A DNA stretch of 35,292 nt, from NCBI GenBank assembly GCA_949297015.1, contig CASFRF010000045.1, positions 1-35,292 on the forward strand. Direction: 5' to 3'. The stretch is from an uncultured bacterium. GTDB taxonomy: Bacteria > Verrucomicrobiota > Lentisphaeria > Victivallales > Victivallaceae. A program made the position numbers and the translations under genes. Below, piece after piece: positions 1 to 7,131 of this stretch. The notes beneath the pieces were generated by a model. That model searched no databases and was not told where the DNA came from. It saw only the letters and a list, made by a program, of their open reading frames with translations. Position 1 is the stretch's first letter; every line of letters begins with the position of its first letter.

Positions 1-87
1 GAGCAAATCGATGATCTGCCGGTCGATCCGGTCGATCTCGCTTCGCAGCTGCTCCAGACCGGCCTTGTTGCCGTCATCCTCCGCCAT
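1..87 (-). CDS. Chorismate mutase (AroQ-type) N-terminus, partial
   Basis: The first 29 codons of a minus-strand gene are visible before the window edge. After ten variable residues they read LEQLRSEIDRIDRQIIDLL, the first helix of AroQ-class chorismate mutases. That helix carries the early Arg of the active site and the IDxIDxxIIDLL pattern. In this family the domain converts chorismate to prephenate for Phe/Tyr synthesis. It may stand alone or be fused to prephenate dehydratase (PheA) or DAHP synthase, and the edge hides which. The start ATG has an AGGATC ribosome-binding site just upstream and a good promoter at 130-158. It is divergent from the lipoprotein-nrdR run. The family is fairly sure; the full enzyme is unknown. 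Confidence 0.75.
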   Translation of the reverse strand, partial: MAEDDGNKAGLEQLRSEIDRIDRQIIDLL

Positions 88-129
88 AAATCAAGATCCT
101 TAATTCTAGAGTTGTTTGTTTATTCCCAT

Positions 130-158
130 AATGTAGCGCCACTCCGTCGAATATGCAA
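130..158 (-). promoter_or_regulatory. Sigma70-type promoter for the chorismate mutase gene
   Basis: On the minus strand there is a -35 TTGCAT (153-158), a 17-base spacer and a -10 TACATT (130-135). It points at the chorismate mutase start about 43 bases downstream. The same -35 hexamer occurs in two other promoters in the window. Confidence 0.6.
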
Positions 159-162
159 GAGT

Positions 163-230
163 CCGGAGCCCGCCGCCGCCGGGCTTTCCCCCGGAAAATT
201 CGGGAAAAAGCCGCCGGCGCCGGGCTCCGG
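163..230. repeat. Nested inverted repeat between divergent promoters
   Basis: CCGGAGCCCG (163-172) is a perfect 10-base inverted match to CGGGCTCCGG (221-230). Nested inside, GGCTTTCCC (182-190) pairs with GGGAAAAAGCC (202-212), with two extra A's bulged. The whole lies exactly between the -35 elements of the two back-to-back promoters, so neither promoter should transcribe it. It lacks a following T-run in either direction, which argues against a simple terminator. Confidence 0.6.
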
Positions 231-234
231 GCGA

Positions 235-263
235 TTGACAATCTCGCGAACTTGTGGTATGGT
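235..263 (+). promoter_or_regulatory. Sigma70-type promoter for the lipoprotein-nrdR run
   Basis: A perfect TTGACA (235-240) is followed by a 17-base spacer and TATGGT (258-263), preceded by TG-N as in extended -10 promoters. A second -10-like TATATT overlaps at 263-268. The start codon used here lies about 20 bases downstream. Confidence 0.65.
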
Positions 264-283
264 ATATTCGAGGAGACAGAGTC

Positions 284-1333
284 GTGTTCAGAATCAATCG
301 CATCATGATACAGCCCCGTTGGCTGCGGCGAACGCTGTTCCTGCTCCCGCTGCTGGCGGCGGGCTGTTTCGCCACGGCACCCCAGCCTTTCCCCGAGAAG
401 CCGATGGCGGCGGTCTCCCCGGAACAGCGGCAGCGGGCGGCGGAGCTGTCCGCTTTGCTCGGGAAATTCCCCGCCGCGGTGGTGGTGTCCGCCGGGACGC
501 TGAGTGATTTCGAGAACCGTTACGCGGTGCTGGCCGACCGCATCGCCCTGCTCGGCTTCCGGGAAGTGGTGATCGAATGGCCGGGGCCGGAGCTGCCCGC
601 GGCCGACTCCGCCTTCGACCGGCAGCTTCGCGCACTTCTGAGCGAACTTGCCGGGCGCCGGGTCCCGGTCCGGTTTCTGCTGCGTCAGGGCAGCTTCTAC
701 CGCGACAGCGGGCAACAACGCCCCTGGGTGGAGGCCGCCCGGGAGGTGGCCGGACGGATTCAAACCCTGCCGGAACCGGAGCGACCGCAGGGGCTGCTGC
801 TGGCGCTGGAGCCGCACCGCTTCACCGCCCTGACCCGAAACCGGCCGCGTTCGCTGCTCTACGCCTGGGGCGACAAACATTACGGCCCCGGACTGGATAA
901 CGATCAGCTGCTCAAGCTGACGCTGGAGGACTTGGTCCGGGTGCGGGAACTGCTCGCGCCGCTGCCGGTGATTCCGATTCTGCCCTCCTTCTACCCGGAG
1001 GAGCAGGCGAAGAAACGACTGAGCGTCGGGGATCCGGCAGTCGACTATGGCGCGCCGCCGCTGGCGGTGACCGCCTACGGTGAGAAACCCAGTGTCATGA
1101 CCGCGTCGGTTTCGACGCTGCTGGCGCGGTTGCAGGACACGCCCCGCGCCGTCACGGTGGAGGTGATTCTGGCCCGGCACACCTATGAAACAACCATCTC
1201 GCTCCGGCGACGGGACTGGGCGGATCTGATGGCAATTCTGACCTATGCGCTGCGGGACTGGGAGCGGCAACCGGCCTACCAGGGGCTGCTGTTCAACTCC
1301 TATGCCGCCCTGGCCGGACTCTGGGAGCAGTAA
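284..1333 (+). CDS. Lipoprotein of unknown function
   Basis: 349 residues from a GTG start. GTG at 284 is chosen because AGGAG lies 8 bases upstream; an in-frame GTG at 254 falls inside the promoter. The N-terminus has arginines, a hydrophobic run and the lipobox LLAAGC with Cys at residue 28, so it should be processed by signal peptidase II and lipid-anchored. The mature part alternates helices and strands (for example VVVSAGTLSDF near 60 and FREVVIEWPGPEL near 90), compatible with a soluble alpha/beta or TIM-barrel-like domain, but I recognise no family motif. It ends 2 bases before nrdR and probably shares its transcript. A role in cell-envelope carbohydrate or peptide handling would be a guess only. 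Confidence 0.75.
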   Translation: MFRINRIMIQPRWLRRTLFLLPLLAAGCFATAPQPFPEKPMAAVSPEQRQRAAELSALLGKFPAAVVVSAGTLSDFENRYAVLADRIALLGFREVVIEWPGPELPAADSAFDRQLRALLSELAGRRVPVRFLLRQGSFYRDSGQQRPWVEAAREVAGRIQTLPEPERPQGLLLALEPHRFTALTRNRPRSLLYAWGDKHYGPGLDNDQLLKLTLEDLVRVRELLAPLPVIPILPSFYPEEQAKKRLSVGDPAVDYGAPPLAVTAYGEKPSVMTASVSTLLARLQDTPRAVTVEVILARHTYETTISLRRRDWADLMAILTYALRDWERQPAYQGLLFNSYAALAGLWEQ

Positions 1334-1335
1334 TC

Positions 1336-1791
1336 ATGCGTTGTCCCGCCTGTGGTTGTCCGGATGACAAAGTGATCGATTCGCGCCTGGCCAAGGACGG
1401 CACCGGGGTCCGGCGGCGGCGTGAGTGCCTGAAATGCGCCTACCGCTTCTCCACCTACGAGAGCATCATTCCCGAAGGGCTGCGGGTGATCAAACGCAAT
1501 CAGGAACGCGAAGACTTCGACCGCGACAAGCTGCGCGCCGGAATCGCCAACGCCTGCTACAAGCGCCCGGTCGAACCGGAGGTGATCGACCGGATCGTCG
1601 CCGAAATTTCGACCTCCATTCTGCGTGACTTCGACAAGGAGATCACCAGTCTGGAGATCGGCAACCGGGTCATGGAAAAGCTCAAGGAGGTCGATGCGGT
1701 GGCCTATGTCCGCTTTGCCTCGGTCTACCGCAAGTTTCAGGCGGTGGAGGAGTTCGGCGAAATCCTGGATGAAATCCGAGGCGGGAAATGA
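1336..1791 (+). CDS. nrdR: Transcriptional repressor NrdR
   Basis: 151 residues, the usual NrdR length. The N-terminal zinc ribbon has the pairs CPAC (residues 3-6) and CLKC (31-34) with the VIDSR and RRRREC signatures between them. Residues from about 49 form an ATP-cone (VIKRNQEREDFDRDKL...). NrdR binds ATP/dATP and represses ribonucleotide reductase genes through paired NrdR boxes. No reductase gene lies in the window, so its targets are elsewhere. It starts 2 bases after the lipoprotein stop, and its stop overlaps the next start as ATGA, implying translational coupling to the unknown protein downstream. Confidence 0.97.
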   Translation: MRCPACGCPDDKVIDSRLAKDGTGVRRRRECLKCAYRFSTYESIIPEGLRVIKRNQEREDFDRDKLRAGIANACYKRPVEPEVIDRIVAEISTSILRDFDKEITSLEIGNRVMEKLKEVDAVAYVRFASVYRKFQAVEEFGEILDEIRGGK

Positions 1792-2750
1792 TCAAAACCG
1801 CCGATCAAACTGTGATGCTGATCGGCAGCAACGGCGATCACTTCGCCTTTGAAGTGGAGTGGCTGCAGCGGGAGCTGATCCGGTGCTTTCTGGACGGCGG
1901 GCTGGGCGACTATTGCAGCTATGCCGACGACATCGCACTGGCCGTGGAGTTCGCGCTGGCGCATTCTGAACGGGAACATCCGGTGTTCGAGGAGCGGGAA
2001 CTCTCGGCAGTGGTCGGGCGGATTCTGGAAAACACCGGGTTCCCCGAGATCGCCCGAATCTTCCGCAACCGCGAAGGGCTCAGCGACTGGATCAAAACCG
2101 ATCCGGAAACACTCCGGGGGCAGTTGACCGAAATCGTGACGGCCGCCCGGCTGGAGCAAACCGTGCAACAGGTCAAAGGCGCCCTCGACCGACTCGGCGT
2201 CAAGCAATCGAGCCCGGGACTGGTGCAGGAGCTGGCCCGCTATTACGTCGCCACCACCCGACTCCAGGAGGCGCCCGCCCTGCCGTCGCCGGGCCCGGTG
2301 GCCGCGCCCGGCTGGTATGTACTGGAAGCGGAGCTGCTGGGACGACTGTCCCCCGCCGAAGCGGAATGGTTCCGAAGCGGGATCCTGCGCTGCGCCGGAA
2401 TCAGCCGGGTCTTCCCCTGTCTCCGACTGTTCTGTCGGCTGCTGCCACTGGCGGAACGTGAACACTGGCAGTCTCCGGTGACAGAACTGGAGCTGGCTCC
2501 CTGCTGGGATCGCCTGGGTTCGGCGCTGGATCACATACAGCAAGAGGCCCGGCAACGGTTCCGGGAGCGGGTGTCGCAACTGGAGTATCCGGGAGAACTG
2601 CCGCTCTATTTGTTTTTCCCCGATCTTTCGGAATTTACCGTGCGCGTACTCGGCGCCGAGTGGCCGGCCGGGCGACCGTTGGCCGAGGAGCTGGCAAACT
2701 CCCTGACCGATCGTCTGGAACGACCGGTCTATCAATTAAAAATCACCTGA
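1788..2750 (+). CDS. Unknown protein with ATP-cone-like N-terminus, coupled to nrdR
   Basis: 320 residues. The start ATG overlaps the nrdR stop by four bases. Residues about 8-100 resemble an ATP-cone: a short strand, a glycine (GSNGD), then F-x-x-x-W-L-Q-x-E-L, an ADDIALAVEFAL helix, a central V-F-E-x-x-E-L-S-A-V-V-G helix, and the closing NTGFPEIARIFRNRE, which parallels the family's 'G..evA..Y..yR' end. The rest (about 100-320) is helix-rich and unlike anything I recognise. No signal peptide or membrane segment is visible, so it should be cytosolic. With NrdR next door, a nucleotide-sensing partner is an attractive inference, but function is unknown. Confidence 0.7.
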   Translation: MIKTADQTVMLIGSNGDHFAFEVEWLQRELIRCFLDGGLGDYCSYADDIALAVEFALAHSEREHPVFEERELSAVVGRILENTGFPEIARIFRNREGLSDWIKTDPETLRGQLTEIVTAARLEQTVQQVKGALDRLGVKQSSPGLVQELARYYVATTRLQEAPALPSPGPVAAPGWYVLEAELLGRLSPAEAEWFRSGILRCAGISRVFPCLRLFCRLLPLAEREHWQSPVTELELAPCWDRLGSALDHIQQEARQRFRERVSQLEYPGELPLYLFFPDLSEFTVRVLGAEWPAGRPLAEELANSLTDRLERPVYQLKIT

Positions 2751-2767
2751 CCCAAGGAGTTGGATCC

Positions 2768-3331
2768 ATGCCGTTCCAATTTGAACCGGGCCCCCTGCCC
2801 GGGTTGCAGATCATCACCCCGCGCGTGTTTCCGGATGACCGCGGCGCCTTTTTCGAGTCTTACAAGCGTTCCGACTTTATCGCCGCCGGCATCACTGCGG
2901 AGTTCCGCCAAGACAACAACTCGGTTTCGATCGGCGAAGTGGTGCGCGGTCTGCACTATCAGCGCCGCCCCCACGCCCAGGCCAAGATCATCCGGGTGCT
3001 GGTCGGGGCGATCTGGGACGTGGTGGTCGATGTCCGCCACGGCTCCCCGACCTTCGGTCGGGCCTTCGGCATCGAACTCAGCGCCGAAAACCGCAAAATG
3101 TTTTATGTGCCGGTCGGTTTCGCCCACGGCTTCGCCACGCTGAGCGAGCGCGTGGAGATCAACTACAAGGTCACCGCCGAATACTGCAAGGCGGCCGAAG
3201 GCGGAATCACCTGGGACGACCCGGCGCTGAAGATCGACTGGCCGCTCCGGAATCCGATTCTCTCCGCCAAGGACCGGGTGCTGCCCAAACTGGCCGAGGC
3301 GCCGGTGGACTTTGTCTGGGGCGAAGAGTAA
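2768..3331 (+). CDS. rfbC: dTDP-4-dehydrorhamnose 3,5-epimerase (RfbC/RmlC)
   Basis: 187 residues, the normal length of RmlC cupins. It catalyses double epimerisation of dTDP-4-keto-6-deoxyglucose on the way to dTDP-L-rhamnose. Visible signatures are TPRVFPDDRGAFFESY near the N-terminus, FRQDNNSVSIGEVVRGLHYQ with the catalytic His in GLHYQ, the VVDVRHGSPTFG strand pair, and FYVPVGFAHGFATLS. Start ATG 2768 has AAGGAG 8 bases upstream; a longer in-frame reading into the previous gene is not needed. The other dTDP-rhamnose genes are not in the window. It is followed directly by a glycosyltransferase, so both may serve a rhamnose-containing glycan. Confidence 0.95.
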   Translation: MPFQFEPGPLPGLQIITPRVFPDDRGAFFESYKRSDFIAAGITAEFRQDNNSVSIGEVVRGLHYQRRPHAQAKIIRVLVGAIWDVVVDVRHGSPTFGRAFGIELSAENRKMFYVPVGFAHGFATLSERVEINYKVTAEYCKAAEGGITWDDPALKIDWPLRNPILSAKDRVLPKLAEAPVDFVWGEE

Positions 3332-3332
3332 G

Positions 3333-4055
3333 TTGAAAATCTCCATCGTCACCGTGGTGCTGAACGCCGCCGATGTGATCGCCGAGACTGTGCGGAGTGT
3401 GCTCGATCAGCACGATCCCGAGCTGGAATACTGGATCATCGACGGCGGCTCGACCGACGGCACCTTGGAGCAGCTGGCGCCCTTCCGCGAACAGCTGGCC
3501 GGCGTGATCTCCGAACCGGACCACGGCATTTACGAGGCGATGAACAAAGGGATCCGGCGCTGCACCGGCGAGGTGATCGGGCTGCTGAACGCCGGGGACC
3601 GCTATCTGCCCGGGGCGCTGGCGCTGGTGCGCCGGACCTTCCAGGAACAGGGGCTTGTCCGGACCATCTTCTGGGGCGATGTACAGTACGAGTTTCAGGG
3701 CCGGGTCCGGGGCTTCCGGTCGCGCAAGGTGAAGCTCGGGGCCTTTGCTCCGCACCCTTCGATGTTCGTTCCCCGGCAGGTCTACCGGGAAATCGGGCTC
3801 TACGACGAGTCGCTCCGGCTGCTCGGCGATTACGACTTCATGTACCGGGCCGTCAATGTGGAGCATCTGCGGGTGCTCTACGTCCCGGAGCTCGTCGCCT
3901 TCTACCGCGAAGGCGGCCTCTCCGACCGCCGGCGGCACGACTGCCTGCGCGAGGAACTGCAGGTCAAACTGCGTTACGGCCAGCCCCGCTGGTGGGCCAC
4001 GCTGCTCTACCTCCTGAAACGGCTCAAGAACCGGAATCGACGTCGTCGACGGTGA
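3333..4055 (+). CDS. Family 2 glycosyltransferase
   Basis: 240 residues from a TTG start just after the rfbC stop; this start gives the standard MKISIVTVVLNA opening, and a GAAGAG lies a few bases upstream. GT-A fold signatures follow: IIDGGSTDGT, then SEPDHGIYEAMNKGI, the metal-site strand GLLNAGDRY, and HPSMFVPRQVY with GDYDFMYRA further on. It belongs to the WcaA/WcaE-like branch used in exopolysaccharide or O-antigen assembly. The C-terminus is very basic (LKRLKNRNRRRRR), which may bind the membrane surface. Likely donor is a nucleotide sugar, possibly dTDP-rhamnose made with the upstream RfbC, but this is inferred from position only. Confidence 0.9.
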   Translation: MKISIVTVVLNAADVIAETVRSVLDQHDPELEYWIIDGGSTDGTLEQLAPFREQLAGVISEPDHGIYEAMNKGIRRCTGEVIGLLNAGDRYLPGALALVRRTFQEQGLVRTIFWGDVQYEFQGRVRGFRSRKVKLGAFAPHPSMFVPRQVYREIGLYDESLRLLGDYDFMYRAVNVEHLRVLYVPELVAFYREGGLSDRRRHDCLREELQVKLRYGQPRWWATLLYLLKRLKNRNRRRRR

Positions 4056-4085
4056 CGGAGCGGAGCCCCGCCCTCCCCGCCCGCT

Positions 4086-4106
4086 GCCGGTTCAATCGGC
4101 TTTTTT
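4086..4106 (+). terminator. Possible intrinsic terminator after the glycosyltransferase gene
   Basis: GCCGG (4086-4090) can pair with TCGGC (4096-4100), with one G-T wobble, followed by six T's. The stem is short. It lies between convergent genes and overlaps the end of the opposite PPK2 gene. Confidence 0.45.
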
Positions 4107-4961
4107 CCCGGAACGGGGAAATTCAAGTCCCGCCTTGGCCGCCTCCACCACCGCCAGACGCCGGATCTCCTCCAGATCGACGTGGGGCGGCGGGAACTGC
4201 GGATCCATGTCCGCCAGCGTGTTGACAATGATGTTGGAGACCGCCAGATTGCGGAACCACTTCTTCTCCGAAGGGATCACATACCAGGGCGACTCCTCGG
4301 TCGAGCAACGGGACAGAACCCGTTCAAAGGCCTTGATGTAATCGTCCCAATGGACCCGCTCCTGATAATCGGAATCGCTGATCTTCCAGTTTTTGGTCGG
4401 GTCCTCCAGCCGCTCCAGAAAGCGCTTGAGCTGCTCCTCCGGGCTGATATGCAGAAAGAACTTGATGATTTTGGTCCGGTTGAACGAAAGCAGCCGCTCA
4501 AAATCGTTGATGAACCCGTAGCGAGCCTCGATCTCCTCCTTCGGCGCCAGTTCGTGCACCCGCTCGACCAGCACGCTCTCATAATAGGAGCGGTTGTAGA
4601 TCACCACCTCGCCGTTGCGCGGCGCCACGGTATGGGCGCGCCACAGAAAATCATGGGAGCTCTCCAGCGGGGTCGGAACTTTGAATGACTGCACCCGGCA
4701 CCCTTGCGGATTCATCACCGCCAGCACCTGATTGATGATCCCGTCCTTGCCGCCGGCGTCCAGCGCCTGCAACACGATCAGCAACGACTGTTTGCTCTCC
4801 GCATAGAGCTGATACTGCAACCGGGTCAGCTTCTCCTGATCGGCGGCGACCACGGCGTTGGCCACCGCCTTGTCGGTGATGCCGTCCACGTCGGCCGGAT
4901 CGTAGTCTTTGAGTTTGACCTTGGTGTTCGGTTTGACCCGGTAATTCTTCCGCAAATCCAT
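4092..4961 (-). CDS. ppk2: Polyphosphate kinase 2 family protein (PPK2)
   Basis: 289 residues. PPK2 enzymes transfer phosphate between polyphosphate and nucleoside mono- or diphosphates. The Walker A loop LQALDAGGKDG sits at residues 64-74, the family hallmark. A Walker B-like segment VVIYNRSYYESVLVERVHEL is near 120, the lid-region arginines and the HISPEEQLKRFLERL stretch near 190, and the WYVIPSEKKWFRNLAVSNII segment near 245. A single PPK2 domain of this size fits the class that phosphorylates AMP and/or ADP, but subclass cannot be told by eye. The start at 4961 is supported by AGGAGG 6 bases upstream. The fumarylacetoacetase-family gene lies 26 bases upstream on the same strand. Confidence 0.93.
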   Translation of the reverse strand: MDLRKNYRVKPNTKVKLKDYDPADVDGITDKAVANAVVAADQEKLTRLQYQLYAESKQSLLIVLQALDAGGKDGIINQVLAVMNPQGCRVQSFKVPTPLESSHDFLWRAHTVAPRNGEVVIYNRSYYESVLVERVHELAPKEEIEARYGFINDFERLLSFNRTKIIKFFLHISPEEQLKRFLERLEDPTKNWKISDSDYQERVHWDDYIKAFERVLSRCSTEESPWYVIPSEKKWFRNLAVSNIIVNTLADMDPQFPPPHVDLEEIRRLAVVEAAKAGLEFPRSGKKAD

Positions 4962-4987
4962 CTCCGACCTCCTGACTGAATTCTGGG

Positions 4988-5791
4988 TTAGCGGGGAGGC
5001 ACCACCTCGTTGCGAAGGGTGCCGATCCCGGTGATCTCCACTTCCACCACATCCCCCGGCCGCAGATAGGCCGGCGGCTTCCGCCCCATGCCGACCCCGC
5101 CGGGCGTGCCGGTCAGAATCACGGTTCCGGGGACCAGCGTCATCTCCTGCGACAAAAAGGAGATCAGCTCCGGCACCCCGAAAATCAGGTCGCACGCCCC
5201 CTGATGCTGCCGGACTTCGCCGTTGACCCGCGCCTCGACCACCGCGTTTTTCCAGTCCAGATCGGTCGTCAGCACCGGCCCCAGCGGACAGAAGGTGTCA
5301 AACGATTTGCCGCGGGCCCACTGCAAATCGAGCTGAAGCTGCACGTCGCGGGCTGAAACGTCATTGGCGCAGGTGTAACCGGCGACGTACCCGGGCGCCT
5401 CCTCCGGCGTCACCCGGAAGGCGGTCCGCCCGATGACCACCGCCAGCTCCGCCTCGTAATCGACGCAGTCGGGGTGGGAAAGCGGCAGCCGGATCGGCTC
5501 GCCGTGGGCGATCACCGCGGTCGTCGCCTTCAGAAAAAGCGCCGGGTGGGAGGGCGGGCGGATTTCGCACTCGGCGCCGTGATTGCGGTAGTTGACGCCG
5601 ATGCAGAGCACGTTCACCGGGGTCACCGGCGGCAACCAGCGCACGATCGCCGAAAGCGCGACCCGCTGACCGGTCGGCGTCAGCCCCTCCGTCGACGTCG
5701 GGCTGCCCGCCATCAGTTCCAGCCGATCCACCTCCAGCCGTCCGTAAACGCCCTCCGGGAAACCGGGGAGCACCGCTCGAATCAGTTTCAT
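4988..5791 (-). CDS. Fumarylacetoacetate hydrolase family protein
   Basis: 267 residues. The C-terminal FAH fold is clear: VNVLCIGVNYRNH, then metal ligands E113 and E115 in DYEAELAVVIG, D144 in CANDVSARD, the GKSFDTFCPLGP loop, and VILTGTPGGVGMG near the end. Members hydrolyse or decarboxylate beta-diketo and 2-oxo acid substrates (acylpyruvase, homoprotocatechuate and ureidoglycolate lyase branches) with a divalent metal. The size and motifs fit the acylpyruvase-like group; the actual substrate is not predictable. It follows lspA by 12 bases and probably shares a transcript with dksA-like and lspA. Confidence 0.92.
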   Translation of the reverse strand: MKLIRAVLPGFPEGVYGRLEVDRLELMAGSPTSTEGLTPTGQRVALSAIVRWLPPVTPVNVLCIGVNYRNHGAECEIRPPSHPALFLKATTAVIAHGEPIRLPLSHPDCVDYEAELAVVIGRTAFRVTPEEAPGYVAGYTCANDVSARDVQLQLDLQWARGKSFDTFCPLGPVLTTDLDWKNAVVEARVNGEVRQHQGACDLIFGVPELISFLSQEMTLVPGTVILTGTPGGVGMGRKPPAYLRPGDVVEVEITGIGTLRNEVVPPR

Positions 5792-5803
5792 CTCACCTTT
5801 TCC

Positions 5804-6262
5804 TTACTGCGTCCGGAGCCGGCGGCGTTCGGGGCGCAGGAAGGAGGAGAGCACATAGAGGATCACTCCGCCGCAGATTGCGCAGTCCGCCACGTTGAAC
5901 ACCGGATAATGCCAGTTGCCCAGATAGAAGGAGAAAAAATCGACCACCGCGCCCCGCCACAAACGGTCGATGGAGTTCCCGATCACCCCGCTCAGCACGG
6001 TAAAAATCGCCAGATAGCGTTCGGGATAGCCGTCGGTGAGGTAGCGCAGGAAGAGCAGTGCCAGCACCGTCACCGCCAACGCGATGATCAGCAGCACCAC
6101 CCCGTAGCCGTCCAGAATATTCCAGGCTGCGCCGTAGTTGACCACATAAGTCAGGGAGAAGCAACCGGGGATCACCGGCCAGGACTCGCCCAGAACGAAG
6201 TTCCTGGCCACCAGCGCCTTGGTCAGTTGATCGACCAGCAGCCAGAAGCCGGCCCAGACCAT
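5804..6262 (-). CDS. lspA: Lipoprotein signal peptidase II
   Basis: An inner-membrane aspartyl protease that cleaves prolipoprotein signal peptides, such as that of the lipoprotein at 284. The catalytic aspartates are in VVDFF of GNSIDRLWRGAVVDFF and in FNVADCAICGG, both canonical. An N-terminal LLVDQLTKALV and four hydrophobic segments complete the family pattern. The first ATG (6262) gives 152 residues but leaves only nine residues before the conserved DQ and has no clear ribosome site. A TTG at 6334, overlapping the upstream gene by 11 bases, would add 24 residues including the basic ARERR and is a real alternative. Product identity is firm; the start is not. Confidence 0.93.
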   Translation of the reverse strand: MVWAGFWLLVDQLTKALVARNFVLGESWPVIPGCFSLTYVVNYGAAWNILDGYGVVLLIIALAVTVLALLFLRYLTDGYPERYLAIFTVLSGVIGNSIDRLWRGAVVDFFSFYLGNWHYPVFNVADCAICGGVILYVLSSFLRPERRRLRTQ

Positions 6263-6323
6263 GCAACCGGCGATGATCCGGCGTTCACGCGCCGCGCCGG
6301 GAATCGCCGGCGACAGCAGTTCC

Positions 6324-6737
6324 TTAATAGCCAAGGCGAGGATTCCGTCCCTGATGTTCTTCGCGGATCGATTTGCACTTGGTACAATAGAGCGCATAGG
6401 GCCGGACTTCCAGCCGGGCGGGGGCAATCGGTTCGCCGCAATCCTGACAGAGCCCGTAGGTGCCTTCCAGCAGACGGCCGATCGCATCTTCGATCAGCTC
6501 CAGCACGTTGCCGTCCTCGGTCATCAACCGCAGTTCCATTTCGTGGCGGGAGTTGTCGCTGCCCATGTCGGCCATGTGAGTGGTGACGCCACGCTTGTCC
6601 GCGTTGCTGCAGTCCAGCGCCTCCTCGGCGTGATACTGCATCTGGCGATGAACCTTTTCCCGAGTCTCCATCAAGCGGTCGTAGAAAACCTTTTCCTCGG
6701 CCGTCAACTCTTCGAGTTTCTTTCTTTTCTTCTTCAT
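6324..6737 (-). CDS. DksA/TraR family C4 zinc-finger protein
   Basis: 137 residues from ATG 6737, which has GAGGA 9 bases upstream. A GTG at 6797 and an ATG at 6746 are alternative starts. The N-terminus is lysine-rich (MKKKRKKLEEL), followed by a coiled-coil-like helical stretch to about residue 60. The C-terminal zinc finger is GLCQDCGEPI...YCTKCKSI, four cysteines in C-x2-C and C-x2-C pairs. DksA-type proteins enter the RNA polymerase secondary channel and modify initiation, often with ppGpp. The conserved acidic coiled-coil tip of true DksA is not obvious, so I give no symbol. Placement just upstream of lspA is common in bacteria. Confidence 0.9.
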   Translation of the reverse strand: MKKKRKKLEELTAEEKVFYDRLMETREKVHRQMQYHAEEALDCSNADKRGVTTHMADMGSDNSRHEMELRLMTEDGNVLELIEDAIGRLLEGTYGLCQDCGEPIAPARLEVRPYALYCTKCKSIREEHQGRNPRLGY

Positions 6738-6947
6738 CTCCACCATTCCTCGCTCAACCTTTGCCTTACCTGTTGAAGAACCTGTCTTTTCGCGCACCCA
6801 TCCCTTCCTCGTGGCGAAGAAGGCTCCTCCCGTTCTTCAAAGCCGGCCCAGGAGCGGCACCCGAATCAAGCAACTGATTTTCAGACAACGTTTATACCAA
6901 GCAACAGCTTCCCCCGCTCCGTCGAAGTCGGGCACTTAGCGGATATA

Positions 6948-6975
6948 AATATAATGGTTCACAACGGATATGCAA
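6948..6975 (-). promoter_or_regulatory. Sigma70-type promoter for the dksA-like/lspA/FAH run
   Basis: On the minus strand, -35 TTGCAT (6970-6975), 16-base spacer, -10 TATATT (6948-6953). Both hexamers and the spacing are identical to the nitroreductase promoter at 22816-22843. It implies a leader of about 200 bases. Confidence 0.65.
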
Positions 6976-6988
6976 GAAATTGAACCGG

Positions 6989-7008
6989 TTTTTTCCGAAA
7001 AAAAAAGC
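6989..7008. promoter_or_regulatory. T-tract/CCG/A-tract element upstream of the giant gene
   Basis: Six T's, CCG, nine A's, then GC. A near-copy (seven T's, A, CCG, eight A's, GC) lies at 31161-31181, also upstream of a plus-strand promoter. It could be a curved-DNA or UP-like element, or a weak T:A hairpin. Confidence 0.4.
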
Positions 7009-7028
7009 GGGATTCCACTTTCCGGGAC

Positions 7029-7057
7029 TTGCAATCTACGATTCGTGGTGTTATTGG
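7029..7057 (+). promoter_or_regulatory. Candidate promoter for the giant protein operon
   Basis: TTGCAA (7029-7034), 17-base spacer, TATTGG (7052-7057). The -10 is weak, matching three of six consensus bases. It would give a leader of about 70 bases to ATG 7132. Confidence 0.35.
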
Positions 7058-7131
7058 TAGTACCGGGATTATGTATCGCGACGGCATGATGAGGGTGGGG
7101 CCGGCGCAAGTTTCAACAAAGGGCGAAGACG

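Larger units (their letters stand above)
6738..7131. other. Divergent intergenic region between the DksA-like gene and the giant protein
   Basis: No credible gene is seen in these 394 bases. The region holds a strong minus-strand promoter (6948-6975), a T-tract/CCG/A-tract element (6989-7008), and a weaker plus-strand promoter (7029-7057). Between the minus promoter and the DksA-like ATG is a leader of about 200 bases with short inverted repeats but no riboswitch that I recognise. Confidence 0.6.

Noticed and set aside
2660..2767. RfbC extended upstream to 2660
   Set aside because: It overlaps the previous gene; ATG 2768 has a good ribosome site and gives the normal RmlC N-terminus.
6344..6487. 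Longer LspA reading starting at 6487 or 6397
   Set aside because: These lie well inside the zinc-finger gene, and the added residues lack LspA character.
6891..6903. TACCAAGCA shared with 31251-31259 as a common operator
   Set aside because: Only nine bases match, in different positions relative to promoters; likely chance.
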